Below, one piece after another: positions 33,988 through 45,705 of a stretch of DNA of 64,000 nucleotides. A model generated the notes under the pieces. It made no database searches. It was not told the DNA's origin and saw only the letters and a list, made by a program, of their open reading frames with translations. This DNA is from Corylus avellana (Eukaryota; Streptophyta; Magnoliopsida; Fagales; Betulaceae). The stretch spans positions 8,353,921 through 8,417,920 of the forward strand of contig NC_081543.1 in the NCBI RefSeq assembly GCF_901000735.1, in the 5' to 3' direction. The first letter of the stretch is position 1; the number at the start of each line of letters is the position of its first letter. The translations under genes were made by a program, and so were the position numbers.

Positions 33988-34292
33988 GGTTAAATACTAA
34001 ATTAGTCCCTGGGGTTTTATGGCTTTATTTTTTTCTCCATTGGGGTTTTATTTTTATCACAGGAGGTCCCAGTGGTTTTGATAATAAACCAAGTTAGTCC
34101 TCCGTCAGTTGACCGTTTGTTAACTTAACAGAATTCCACGTGGACCAATCAAACGTTGACACGTGGCACCTCTTAATTTTTTTTAATTAAAAAAAAAGTA
34201 TTTTCTAAAAAAAAAAAAAAAAAATTGGGGGGTGGCCTTGGCCATTTGGGGGTGGCTCTTTGGCCATAGGGCTGAGCAGATTCACCGAGTTC

Positions 34293-34355
34293 NNNNNNNN
34301 NNNNNNNNNNNNNNNNNNNNNNNNNNNNNNNNNNNNNNNNNNNNNNNNNNNNNNN
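34293..34355. other. Assembly gap (63 N)
   Basis: A run of N inside the long-TIR element, exactly where the inner ACCGAC-rich inverted repeat begins. Strong secondary structure probably defeated assembly, so the true length is unknown. Confidence 0.98.
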
Positions 34356-34574
34356 CCGACCGAGACCGACCGAGACCGACCATGACTGACAAGAAGACGG
34401 ACGGTAGGCGGCTGGAATTTTTTTGTTTCGACAATTTTCGGTCGGCAGGCGGTATGCCTTTTTTGGAAGTCGGTTTCCGACATTACCGACCCGACTTTTA
34501 CCGACTTGTAAAACGACGTCGTTTTGATATTTATTTTTCATATTAGTAAACATTCGTTATATTTTTCTAACGAA

Positions 34575-34647
34575 ACTCGTCTAGCTCAGTTGGTTGAGCG
34601 CATGCCGGACGCCTACTGGTCGTGGGTTTGAGTCCCATGCTGGTCGC
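34575..34647 (+). pseudogene. tRNA-Lys-like sequence inside the transposon
   Basis: CGTCTAGCTCAGTTGGTTGA and GGTCGTGGGTTTGAGTCCCA match the D-arm and T-arm regions of plant tRNA-Lys(CUU) as I recall it, and keep A-box and B-box-like sequences. The acceptor arms do not pair and the anticodon loop is lost, so it is a pseudogene or SINE head, possibly still a Pol III promoter. Confidence 0.65.
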
Positions 34648-35673
34648 CTTTTACTTACATTTTTACTTATCAAAATAAAATATTTTCCTAGTCAAAACGG
34701 CGTCGTTTTGTCTTGAATTTGTGCCCTATATAATCTCATTTAGAACCTCTCTTCCGTTTCCCCTAACCCTCGCCGCGGCGGTCACTCTCATCTTCCTCTC
34801 TTTGTCACTCTCCTCTCATCTCTTCCTCTCTCTCACTCTCATCTAATCTATGCCTCTCTCTCACTCTCCTCTCATCTTTGCCTCTCTCTATCACTCTCAC
34901 TCATGACTCCACCTCTATGTTTATTTTTATATGATTTTTATTTTATTTTTTTGCTGTTTGGTTGCCAAGAAAGTGGAGGAAAAGAGGTATTTTCTTGTTA
35001 AGCATGTTTTAGAATTTAGACTCGAGTTTCTGTGCCTTTTTTGGTTCAAGTTGTGTTCCCTGATTTAGTATTTTTAATCTAATTAAGAATTCTTTTTCTT
35101 TCTGATGTTTGGTTGCCGAGAAAGTGAAGGAAAATTTCTTTTTCTTACCGTTTGGGCTTGATTTTTCAATCTATTTTCTTGCTGATTGTGACCCAGCCCA
35201 AACCGACATTACCGACCGTCACCGTAACCGACTCGGCGGTGACGGTCGGTGGCGGTACAAATCATTGTCGGAAAAAGTCGGTGAATTTACCGACTTTACC
35301 GACTTTGGAGCGGAAGCAAAAATTTCCTACCGTAACCGACCGACGCTCACCCCTATTTGGCCATGGCCCCCCCCCCCCCAATTTTTTTTGTTTTTTTTAT
35401 TATAGAAAATACTTTTTTTAAAAAAAAAAATTAAGTAGGTGCCATGTGTCAAAGTTTGATTGGTCCACGTGAAATTCCGTTAAGTCAATTAACGGTCAAC
35501 TGACGGAGGACTAACTTGGTCTATTATCAAAACCACAGGGACCTCACGTGATAAAAATAAAACCACAGGGGAAAAAAAATAAAGTTAGGAAACCCCAGGG
35601 GAGTCTGAAGTATTTAACCAAAAAAAAAATTATTCCAACTTTATCCTTATATATATGTGTGTGTGTTTTTCAT

Positions 35674-35855
35674 GAGTAATTCTAAAAGTCTCTTTTGTGT
35701 CTCTCTCGAGTCTCTCCAAGAATAATGTGGCTATTAAAATTACTATTTAATCAAAATCCAATAATAATCAATCACAAGCTCCGTAGTGATTTTAATAGCC
35801 ATATCATTCTTGGAATAACTCAAGAGAGACACAAGAGGGACTTGTAGCATTACTC
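35674..35855. mobile_element. Palindromic MITE, GAGTAAT family
   Basis: GAGTAATTCTAAAAGTCTCT and its inverted counterpart AGCATTACTC bound the element. Inner arms AATGTGGCTATTAAAAT and ATTTTAATAGCCATATCATT pair. Nested close to the right end of the preceding transposon. Confidence 0.8.
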
Positions 35856-36143
35856 ATTTCTCAAATGTAGAGGATACATTTCATTTTTATATAAATATAT
35901 TGAAGAAAATTTTTTCAACACAATTTAAAGAAAAACTTTGTGCACAAGAAAATTTTCAATGAGGATAAGGTTTGAATGTCTCCCATCATTTATTAATACA
36001 ATTTCTCCTAAATTTCTCCTAAATTGTTTATATATATACAATTTCTACTCGCTGATGTAATGTGTTTCAATTGACTTTATTTTGTTTTGTTTCAACGGTT
36101 AATATTTACTTAAAATACACTATTTCTATCCGTATAAAAATGG

Positions 36144-37906
36144 GTGGGAATAGCATCAATTATAACCGTATTCTATTTGACCCCCCCTCAAAAAAAAAAA
36201 AAAAAAAAAAAGAGGGATAAAAATGTAAATCAGGCGACGGGAAAAAATTTAATAGGGCACACCAGTACGGCAGTACACCACATTGGCTTTGCAGTTGAAA
36301 ACTGTCCCAGTGTCCCTGCCATGTGTGTCACGTCTGGTCCCTCTTTGCAGCCAGAAATCTATAAGTGCATAAAGTAAAGAAGGAAGAGAGAGAAAGAGAG
36401 ATATTTAGATATATATATATATATATAACTGGCGTAAAGAGAGAGAACATTTCCATTTTCCACGCCTATTTATTTTTACCCATTGTTGGAGAGAGCGAGA
36501 GCAGAGAGAGAGAGAGAGAGGATTATCTTTCCCCTGGGTCCTCTGTCCCCAGTGATCTGAGTCCAGTTCTTTTCTCTCTATCTCTCTCTGTGTCTCTCTC
36601 AACTGTTGGGGTTGAAAGCATTTCCTTTTGGTTCTTTGGGATTATGCACTGATATGGTTTATGAAATGAGAATTTTCTTCACAAAGAAGAAGCAGATATT
36701 CTAATGGCTCAATACTCTTTTCCTGGGTTCCCTGCCTCCTGGTACTGCTCTCTCTCTCTCTCTGTCGCAGTGTTTTTTTTTTTTTTTTTTATTTTTTTTT
36801 TTTTTTTTATTTTTTATAGAGTTCCATCGTAATATGATTAAAAAATGTTTTGGAATATTTTTGTTGGGTTATTATACGATAATTACTTTATATATATAAT
36901 TTTTTTATTTTTTTTGGAGTTGTTAACGATTATTTTTCATTTTTCGGGAAGGAATTCAACTGTAACTTGTATTCTGAAAAACTAAAGTGAGCATTGTCGT
37001 ATTCGTTGACTTCGATAATAATTTATAACAAAACCTTTGTGAAGATTCCTCATATGGTAGAAAAAAATGAATAAGTGAATCAATTACTTTTATAGATGCC
37101 GAAATCTGGGATTTGTGAAGAAATGTGCTCGGTTCCGTGTTCACTAGCCATCAATTTTGAAGTAAAATTAGGAGAGGGAGGGATTTAGACGGTGATTTTT
37201 GAGTCAGACTAGGAGTAACATCTATGGGTTTGTGCCAAATTTTAAGCTTTATTGCAACTTTGATTCAGTACTATTGAATTTTCATTTTGGTTTGTTCAGA
37301 TTTGAGTAAAACATTTTTGGGTGCCGAATCACTGTCACACCCATGATGCACAGTATGCGACAGTATGCTCATATTTGTCTCTGTGTGTCTATAACTATAT
37401 ATATGGTGGGAACAGGGAACTTAGAAAAGTGTATTAATGATTGTGGTTTACACCTTCATAGGCATTTTCTTTAGCAAGTGTACTACTTTCTATTACATTT
37501 GTTTACATTGTCTGAAAAGGGAACTGAATTCTGGAAGACAAAAAGAAGAAAAATTGGTAGAATGAATAATGGAGAACTAAAGCAACCCGTGTTAAATATG
37601 ATTGTTTTCGTCTTACCGTCTTAGATCGTGCTTACTTTTGAGTTTTGTACTAATAATTTGAATTACATATTCTTAGTGTGTAACAAAGTTGTGCATTCAT
37701 AATGCTTTCGAAATAGTTGCAGTGCAAGCGTGTATGTAAACACATTTTCTTTTCAAGGAAAAGACCAGTAGATTTTCTATAATGGTGGGGTTAACAAGTA
37801 TTAATTCTTTCTAGGAGCTGTTCGGGGATGGGGCATTGAGTACGAGTTGCTATTCCTAAACATGCAACATCAGCTCTGATGTGATTCTAGTTTCGGCGAC
37901 GACATC
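36144..37906 (+). promoter_or_regulatory. Promoter and 5' untranslated region of the DUF863 gene
   Basis: A GA/CT-rich leader runs from about 36380 to 36600, with a TATATATATATATA stretch at about 36410. A likely leader intron ends at TTCTTTCTAG (37805-37814), giving an untranslated piece from 37815 up to the ATG. In-frame TGA at 37877 separates it from the coding start. The position of the first leader donor (possibly 36742) is uncertain. Confidence 0.5.
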
Positions 37907-40900
37907 ATGTTGATGCAAGGAGATTTTGATCTGAATTCAGTACAAATATGTACCCAGTCACTTGAAGAAGCTTTGAAGCAAACTATGCTCAACCAGGAGG
38001 TTTTATTTAGGAAGCAGGTATGTGGACACCATCAGTATACTGGTTGAGTTATGCGTTTACTTATTAAGTTGGGATCATGTGTCCTCATTTGACATAATTA
38101 TGACCCCAATTGTTTGATATCATATAAATGATTTGGACTTGTTTTGGGTCAAACCCTTCATTTGGTGGTGATTTCTTACTGACTATGGATCTAACTTGTT
38201 CAGTCACTGCTTAAATTAACTACTTCAAAGGTATTTGGGTTTTCTCCTCGAAAATATGGATCCTACTGATCTGTGTTGTGATGTACCATGCATGTTAGCT
38301 CAAAATAAACATGAAAAAAAAAAAAAAAAAAAACCTTGACTTTTTTCTTGATATCTGTTCCTTCCATCCCAAAATAGATGGGAGTTTTGCAAATGACATG
38401 CATTTAAATTAATTAAAATAAACACAGATGCCCTTAGGTTGACCAAGAAAGATGGGTTCAAATCTGAGAAAAGGTTGGTTCAAATGTAAAAGTAACATGA
38501 GAAGTTAAATGGATAAATGTTTTAGAAACACCTCTTGTATTTTGGAATTGAGGGAGTATTTACTTATTTTTCTTGGTACTGATTTTTTTCCAGGTTGAGG
38601 AACTCCATCGGTTATATACGGTGCAGAAGACGCTGACGGAGAATCTTGCCTGGAAGGAGTTTCATGCATACAATTCAATGAAAGCAAGAACCCATTCAAC
38701 TCTGTCATCTTGTGAAAATCAAACAAGCTTTGAAGCGCTCGCGAAAGAGACAATCTTTCCCTCGATTCTCATGGTAAATAGAAGCCACCAACTTTCAGTA
38801 TGTTATGAGGAGTGACTATAGTAATGAGGCAGAGATTTTTATTTATTTTTTAAATAGATTCTCCTAGTCTCGGACTTAGAGCATTCACAATGGAGGAGCC
38901 AAATTTTTATGCAAAATGACTCCTCAAAACTCACTTTATCTAGTTTAGCTAATGAATTTTTAAAGGCCTCTTACATCCGATTAGTTATATTTTTATCTAT
39001 ATCATTTAAATATTATTTTTTTACTCTTTATTGATTCTATCTTTATTTCTTTTCTAAACTTTGTATTTCACTCTTTATTTTTTCAATGGTTATTCGTTTA
39101 GCACAATAATTTTTCAAATAATCATTTTTGTAACTATAATATTTTTGAAACGGTTGTATTTTATAATAATTATATTTTTCAACAGTTATATTTTTCAAAT
39201 GTCGTAGCCAACGTTAAGTATAAAAATAGGTGAGAAAAACAATAAAAAATAAAATAGCTCGCTTGAAAAGTGCTGCTACATGTAGCATTTTTTTTGGCTA
39301 ATCCAATTGGGGGGGAGGGGGTTACAAATCTGATTAGCCATTTTAGATAAAAGTATCATTTGGCTCCTCCATTTGAATGCTCTTATCATTTGAATGTCTA
39401 TTTAAGAAGTTATGGATTAAAAATTTCCATTCTCCTTTAAGGGACCTAAAATTCTGTCTTATTTTATTTCCTCTTACCTATAGTAGCTGGTTGTGAATAT
39501 GTTATACCTATCCTCTAATGACTGACCTAATTTTGTTTCAATATCTGCATTTTTTCAGTGTTAATGCGATAAGTTTGTCTTTCAGGTGGGCCCAACACAA
39601 TCTACAAGCCATGTGTCACTAGAAGAGCACCTTAGGCAGAGGCCTCCAGATCTTCAACTTCCTGATCAGTATATTAGACATGCTTGTAAGGATCTTTCCA
39701 GGACAAGGAATATTTTCAATCATTTAAAAGAAATACTGAATTTTAACCTTTTGTTTTTGTGTGCTTTTTCTTGGTGGTGCTAATGTTTCAGATCCAGAGT
39801 TGAAACTCTCCCTGGGCAGTGGAGAATACTCTTGGAGCAAGGGGAGTGCTAAGAGAAGTTGGTTCCATAAAGAAGCTCATTCCTGCAGCCACAATGTTAT
39901 TGATTTAGAAGAGTCAATTGAGAGGGTATCAAATGAGGATGAAAAACTTGCACCTTCTGGAGGTGAGAATGAGTCAGAAGTTTCTGTCCTTTCTGATGCG
40001 ATCATCTCAAGTAGTGTGAAGAAAGATTTACCAGATGGTGGGATTGCAGACAATTGCTCTCTTGTAGATGACCGCAAATGCTGTCAAGAGCAGAACTCTT
40101 TCAATAAAGGTACTGTTTATTTATATGCACGAGACTGGTTTTAGTGTGATAGGCATGAACTCATACTCCTGAACATGGTAGCCTAGTTAATTAAAATTCA
40201 GCCTTTTTGTATTTTCTCTTTAGGATTTAAAAACTGCCATGTGGGTATTCCAAGTACCAATCTTTTCACCAAGATGCAACAGTCCCCATCATTTAAAGCA
40301 GCACATGTGGGCCTTAACAAAGTTCAACTTGATGACTCGTCTTGTTACTCAAATGATCTTGTGGTCGCCCGTCCTTTAGCAGCCAGCTCAGAACATGTTT
40401 TCATTGAACCAGTTGGCAGGGTTCAGGAGGACACTTGTGCATCCCTGACTTGGAGAAAAGAAAATAATAGCTCCTCAAATGAAACCTCCGACATGCTTCA
40501 CCAAGATGATGCAGTGAATTCTTCTTTGGATCCCAACAACAAAAGCAATAGGACAGAAATTTGGGCTACAACTTCCAAGTTTGATGGTATGGGTGGAAGT
40601 GAAGTAAGCCTTTCAGGTGTTGAGGCTGTCAGGCCCCCACCAGGCTTTTGTGAAGACCTTGGCTGCCATAGTAGTGACCCCAACAATGGAAATGTTGGGT
40701 TCATGTCAGAACTTTCAAATAATCTTTTATATAAACCAAATCGGACATGTATAGATACTAGGCAGATGAACTTTGAGAAGAGCGAAGTGGTAGATCTTTT
40801 ACATTCTGGTTCTGATGGAAGTCAAACTACAGTTCTGGAAGGACGAGGCAACATATCTCCTACTTCATGCAAGTCCCACTCCAATGTTGAGAATGACTCC

Positions 40901-41575
40901 AACAGTGCCAAGACTATGCAATCTGCGACAGAAATGGGGAATTCAAATCTTTCAGATTTTCATCATTTCTCTGGACCCAATATAGTTTCTGGAGTTGCAG
41001 AAACCTTACCAGGCGATCAGGAGCAAGGATCGTCTGACAGCAGTGCATCAAAACATGAATGCAGCAGTAAGAACGAAGAATCATCTGAAGCAGATTTGCT
41101 GATGATCCAGAGGGCAGCTGAATCACTTGTCCATTTCTCGTTGGAGATCTCATCTGGTAATCAAGATTGTTCTACCAAAGCAATACTAACTGAGACGAAA
41201 AGCAAGAAGAAGGAGCAGCCACAGTATTCTTCTGATTCTTTTGAGTTAATTTCTCTGAATCTAAAAGAATGTAGTGCAGATGACTATTCTGTATCATCGA
41301 AGCCACTAGAAGTAAATGACATAGAGACAAATGATTTTTCTTTGAAGTTAAGAAGGGGGAGGAGATTGAAAGATTTTCAGAAGGATATCCTTCCTGGTCT
41401 GGCATCCCTTTCCAGACACGAAATTGTTGAGGATATCAACATTCTAGAAGCAGTTCTAAGATCAAGAGAGTACAAGAAGATCAGAGCAAAGATGGCTGAC
41501 AAACAGAGCTGGTGTGCGCCGCCCGTGAGAAGCAGACGGTCGACACGCAATTATGTTGCGAGGAAAAGATTTTAA
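37907..41575 (+). CDS. DUF863-family plant protein
   Basis: A plant-specific family (PF05904) without established biochemical function; members are probably nuclear. Five coding exons: 37907-38017, 38594-38773, 39586-39685, 39792-40109, 40224-41575, all GT-AG, joining to 686 aa. The order of conserved features fits the family: an N-terminal TMLNQEVLFRKQVEELHRLY helix (residues 27-46); YPELKLSLG, with an LxLxL EAR-like core, just after the exon 3/4 junction; a Ser/Asn-rich low-complexity middle with RPPPGF; and a basic C-terminal block RRGRRLKDFQKDILPGLASL then EAVLRSREYKKIRAK. The start is the first ATG after an in-frame stop; a second Met two codons on is equally possible. Intron 2 carries a MITE (38879-39382). 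Confidence 0.9.
38879..39382. mobile_element. Tourist-like MITE in DUF863 intron 2
   Basis: Ends GAGCATTCACAATGGAGGAG and, inverted, GAGCATTCAAATGGAGGAGC, flanked by TTA on both sides (38876-38878, 39383-39385). TTA targets are typical of PIF/Harbinger. A sister copy with the same ends and target lies at 60454-60901. Confidence 0.88.
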
Positions 41576-42710
41576 GGAAATTTCATTCTATGTTTGGGAG
41601 TGCCATTATATGAAAATTCATTTTACTTTATTTTTTGTTTGAATTGAGAAGTGGCATTATTCATGAAAATAGCTCTATTGTGAGTCTAAGCAAAACCAAA
41701 AGGTTTGTTGTGTCTCTGTATACCTGCAAGTATACTTTAAGCTAATTTTACATGGAGTGGTTACTGCAACACGTTTTCCTCCTTTTTCATGTTGGGGCCA
41801 CTGCATTCAGAAACTTCGCCTGCCTTTTGCTTTGCTGCTCTGCTCCAACCTTAAGCGAAGATGAGCAGCAGATGCTGCAGGTCATATTTCTCTCCTAACT
41901 TTTTCACTTTGAAGGTAAAACATGATATCTCTTCTTTCGTGGTTTGCCTTACTTTTATTTATTTATTTTTTTATAGTTTTTGAAAAAAGAAAAAAAAAAG
42001 AAGCTGATTTAGAAAAATTTATGTCATAAATTTAGTTAAATTACATTCACAGTGGCTTAATCATTCTTCTCTTTTATCTAAAATGGCTAACCAAATTAAT
42101 CCATAAAAAACCTTATTCATCCGATTATGTATAGAAAGTGTAAAATGCACAGATTGGTTGGGAGAAAAGTTCTGAAAACAGTTGATTCAGAGATGTGTGT
42201 TCTCTTTCTTTGGAGATTGGTTGGGTTTTCTGAAAACAGTTGATCTAACAAAGAAAAATTAGAAGCGTGGTGCTTGTCTTTTGTGTTTCGTGGGTTTCAT
42301 TTTTCGTAAAACTGACCAAAATAAATGCCCATTATTTGTCATTCATGAGAGGTGATATCCTAATCATTTGAGAATGAGCATATTTCCATTTCCAGGAGTG
42401 TATTTCACACTCAAATTGACCATGTGATTAGAGGTCAGATCCTAGCTTTAATCAGTGTGCCTTGGCAGAGGAAGCATAATGGAAATTCATTGCAAAAATC
42501 AAACAACGGGTTTGAGCGTTGATTCATCCCAAGCCCCCAACCCAACGATAATCAAAAAAAAAAAAAAAAAAAATTACAATAAATGATGATTTTTGTAGTT
42601 TAAATATTGTTTTATTGTTTGTAACACAGTATATCATGTTCTTTAAAATTATGACGCTAAAACATGTACGTATATGATATATACATACCATAGTAGACAT
42701 TGACGTGAAC
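41576..42710. other. DUF863 3' flank and spacer
   Basis: The first few hundred bases are probably the 3' untranslated region, with no unambiguous poly(A) signal. GAAAACAGTTGAT occurs twice (42173, 42230). A run of A at 42547-42571 resembles a retroposon tail but lacks a visible body. No gene. Confidence 0.45.
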
Positions 42711-42848
42711 TATTCAAGCAATATGTTTTTTGTTTTTTTTTTTGAAGGGGAAGACACTAAAGGATGATCTATATTTTATTTGGGAGAGAGAGAGAGAGAG
42801 AGAGATAGGGGTAGCACCACCTACATCTTTCACTGTAAACCTAACCCT

Positions 42849-43058
42849 TATATAACTCTTCAAACTCCTTGCTTCAAAACCCACTCCAAATCCCATCTCA
42901 AATCTCAACCCAAAGCCAAAAATCCAAACATAAGATTTCCCATCATGAGCACCAAACCAAACCCTCTACCTCAGATGGGGTTCAGATCCACCACACCTCC
43001 GGCTACCAGACTTCCTCTAGAGTTGAATCTGTCTCAGTTTGTTTGGTTAAAAAAATAA
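42849..43058 (+). pseudogene. Possible truncated gene start with an EAR motif
   Basis: A TATATAA box (42849-42855) is followed 90 bp later, after C/A-rich leader-like DNA, by an ATG at 42945 opening 37 codons to 43058. The frame contains RLPLELNLSQ, a canonical LxLxL (EAR) repression motif. It then runs directly into GGGGAAACTTCAC-family transposon sequence (about 43130). I infer the 5' end of a small repressor gene cut off by a transposon. A chance frame cannot be excluded. Confidence 0.35.
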
Positions 43059-43434
43059 CAAGTTTACTTTGGTTACATCTGAGCCATTAAATATCTTTAC
43101 AGCATCTAGGCCGTTAAATATTTTAGGGTTAACTTCACTTTACCCCCTAAAATGACGTTTCTTTTGCAAACACCCCTATAATGTTTAAAACCTCTCACTT
43201 TGGTGTATGGATATTTTGATTTTTTTCAATTATCCTTATTCCGTTAGATATTGGAGTTAAATCAAATGGTAGAAGGGATAAAAATAACTTTATACCAATG
43301 AAATTTTTAAATATTTCAAATTTACCATTATTAAAAAAAAAAAAAAATTTATTATTATCATTATTATATTAAAAAAGAAAAGAAAAAAAGATGTGACTGG
43401 GGAGTTACTTAGTGGCCCATTGCAGGTCACCAAG

Positions 43435-43475
43435 GTGACCCACCAGAAGGTCATTTGTGACCCCCGGTGGGTCAC
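43435..43475. repeat. Hairpin GTGACCCACC / GGTGGGTCAC
   Basis: Perfect 10-bp arms at 43435-43444 and 43466-43475 with a 21-bp loop, directly before the next MITE. Confidence 0.8.
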
Positions 43476-43476
43476 T

Positions 43477-43846
43477 TTGTTTTGGCAAAGGACTTGAAAA
43501 AGGGAGTTGAAGTCTCTAAGAGGTAGCTCAATCGGCTGGAACCACGTTTAATGAAGTGAAGGTCACTAGTTCGAATTCCCCTCCCCCCTCTTGTGTGGAC
43601 ATGTCAAAAAAAAAAAAAAAGGAGTTGACTTGAACTATAACAGATTTGATTGATGTGAGAAAAAAAGTAAGAACATTTTGTATGAAAAAATGCAAAAAAA
43701 AAAAAAAATTGTTTTGTAGTGATTTTTTTATTTGAATAGTAATAAAAAATGATTGATGTAATATTAAAAGTTAAGTATGTTATAGTTAATTTTGAGATAA
43801 ATTTTTTAGGTTTTTGGGCCCAATTCAATCCAGTCCTTTGCAAACA
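43477..43846. mobile_element. hAT-like MITE split by a SINE
   Basis: Left end TTTGTTTTGGCAAAGGACTT and right end AGTCCTTTGCAAACATG (inverted) bound a body whose words (AACAGATTTGATTGATGTGA; AAATGATTGATGTAAT) match the 58346-58625 element. The SINE at 43511-43620 interrupts it. Confidence 0.65.
43511..43620 (+). mobile_element. tRNA-derived SINE, copy 1
   Basis: About 95 bp plus an A tail, between perfect direct repeats GGAGTTGA (43503-43510, 43621-43628). The A-box-like GGTAGCTCAATCGG and B-box-like AGTTCGAATTCCC give a Pol III promoter. The body ends CTTGTGTGGACATGTC before the A run. Confidence 0.9.
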
Positions 43847-44339
43847 TGCTCTCAAGTGACCAGCCGCGAGTCACCAAAACCCTTAATTATCTAATTTTTA
43901 ACTTTTATCAGTGATCTGGTTCCAGCATTTGTGCACCAGCTGGCCTGCTTCTCACTTTACTTGTATTTATTCTTTTCGAATTAGAAGATTTTATTATTAG
44001 TGAACAAAAAATTATTGAAGGGCCAAATTAATTAGTGCAGGACCATGGATAGAGGCCTTTCCCGAATAAAAGACCCAAGTGGGTTCCTCTTTTATCCACA
44101 ATTTAAGAGCTCAATATAATTTAATTTAAAGGATATAAAATGAGTAACATGGACGACCATTACCAACTCTAAAGAAGACAAATTGAGGTCTGCTCCACTT
44201 GGGTGTGAAAATTCTAAAAACGACTCCAAATAACACCTACTCAAACGTCTAGAAGTTTCACATAAATTATTCAGAAAAAGATCTAACTTAGCAGTTAAAA
44301 GATCAACCAAATACTGATATGAAATATGCAATCAATAAC

Positions 44340-45310
44340 ACAAATATTTGGTTACGAAGAGAAAACCATTTAAAAAATTCTCTAAATGTAAAACCTCCCC
44401 GGGGCAGCCAAACTCAGGAAATCAATCCACTATGAGAAGAATAAGGAATACAAGAAGAATTACAAAATCTTTGCAATTTACTCTTCCTTGTACACGACAA
44501 GCGACCCACTTGACTTCTACTGCAGTAGCCCTTTCCAAAACATCTGGCACAATTCTTCTATAAGATTTCCTTTCACCGGAACTCCGATTGGCTTCACGTA
44601 TTTAACCTTTTCTCAAACAAACCTAGAACAAAATCTCTCTCTCTAGGCTCTCTAATTTTGCTCTCCAAAAAATACGTACAAATAAATGGCAAATTAGTTT
44701 GCTTAAATAGAAAATAAAACATAACAAAGTTGCCGTGTCCAGACATGGCTAATTTGGGATCCGGACATGGCTAGGGTTACATATGCGTAACCTAGTGATG
44801 TCCGGACCTCCAAATCTTGTGTCCGGACATCTCAGAAAAATAACGCTTTCTGGAAATGAGGTTCGGACCCAGCTTCTGGCGGTCTGGACCTCTCCTTCAA
44901 AATCCAGTTTCTGGAAATCAGGTCCGGACCCAGCTTCTGGCGGTCCGGACCTACCCATCAAAACAGGCTTGCTGGTTTTTGTGTCCGGACCTGGCTTCTG
45001 GCGGTCCGGACATGCCCTTCAACAGGTATTCTTTGGAAATTGGGTCCGGACCTGGCTTCTAGGGGTCTGGACCCAATTTCCGGACCTGGCTTCTAGGGGT
45101 CCGGACCCAATTTCCGGACCTGCCTTCTAGAATCTGTTTTCTGGACATGTTAAGATGCTTCATTTTCACCAACTTTCCATGCAAACCGAATGAGCCAAAA
45201 CATAACCTAACAGGGTGTTTACTGTTTACATTAATACTTAATTGATTCAATTAATTAACAGAGATATTGGTTGGGCTTAGGTCTAAATTAGGCTTTTATT
45301 TTTGTTTTAC
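44340..45310 (-). mobile_element. Retroelement fragment with a TCCGGAC minisatellite
   Basis: 44489-44720 is similar to 27393-27720, so both are copies of one dispersed element, read here as minus-strand and LTR-like. From 44740 to 45125 the palindromic word TCCGGA recurs about a dozen times, set in units such as CTGGCTTCTGGCGGTCCGGA. Long plus- and minus-strand frames here (up to 115 codons) are repeats of Ser/Gly/Pro words and not convincing genes. Confidence 0.6.
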
Positions 45311-45593
45311 AAGCAGTACCAAAGCCCATTTTTAGCTACCATCATTGCATTGATTGGGAGTGTTACAAGTTTTCATCACACCCAGATATATAAACTGCAT
45401 GTTGGACAACAATACAGTGAAAAAATGAAGGCAAAATAAAATTGGGACTTCAGGGCTTGTTCGCAACACTTCGTCTCCTTTCTAAGTGATAAGGGATTTG
45501 ACAAAAGAGTTTCCATGATACAACAAAGACCAAATGTTATTTTAGGATAGCGCTTTTTACAATAGCAAGAAATGCCCTTATGGTCTTTAAGAG

Positions 45594-45695
45594 GTAGCTC
45601 AATCGGTTGGGACCACGCTTAATGAAGCGGAAGTAACTAGTTCGAATCTCTCTCCCCCCTCTTGTGTGGACATGTTAAAAAAAAAAAAAAAAAAC
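45594..45695 (+). mobile_element. tRNA-derived SINE, copy 2
   Basis: Nearly identical to the SINE at 43511, from TCTTTAAGAGGTAGCTC to GTGTGGACATGTT plus an A18 tail. Flanked by GCCCTTATGG (45584-45593) and GCACTTATGG (45696-45705), a 10-bp duplication with one mismatch. Confidence 0.9.
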
Positions 45696-45705
45696 GCACT
45701 TATGG

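Larger units (their letters stand above)
33988..35619. mobile_element. Long-TIR transposon with captured DNA (1.63 kb)
   Basis: Inverted ends of about 200 bp: 33988 on (GGTTAAATACTAAATTAGTC) and 35619 leftward (GGTTAAATACTTCAGACTCC). They stay alignable through CCAAGTTAGTCCTCCGTCAG and GTTGACCG. Both flanks are A runs, so a target duplication cannot be judged. Inside are a second inverted layer rich in ACCGAC/GTCGGT, a tRNA-Lys-like sequence, two AAAACGrCGTCGTTTT palindromes, and a TATA box plus pyrimidine-rich, leader-like DNA (34725-34920). Long TIRs plus gene-like cargo suggest a Pack-MULE-type element (inference). No transposase. Confidence 0.75.

Noticed and set aside
34575..34647. Functional tRNA-Lys
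   Set aside because: The acceptor arms do not pair and no CUU anticodon loop is present.
36144..36652. Separate small protein genes in the GA/CT-rich DNA upstream of the DUF863 gene
   Set aside because: The frames arise from GA/CT repeats, and the region fits an untranslated leader and promoter.
44783..45130. 115-codon frame, possibly a repeat protein
   Set aside because: It is the translation of the TCCGGA minisatellite, open in several frames. Units vary in length and nothing suggests selection on protein.
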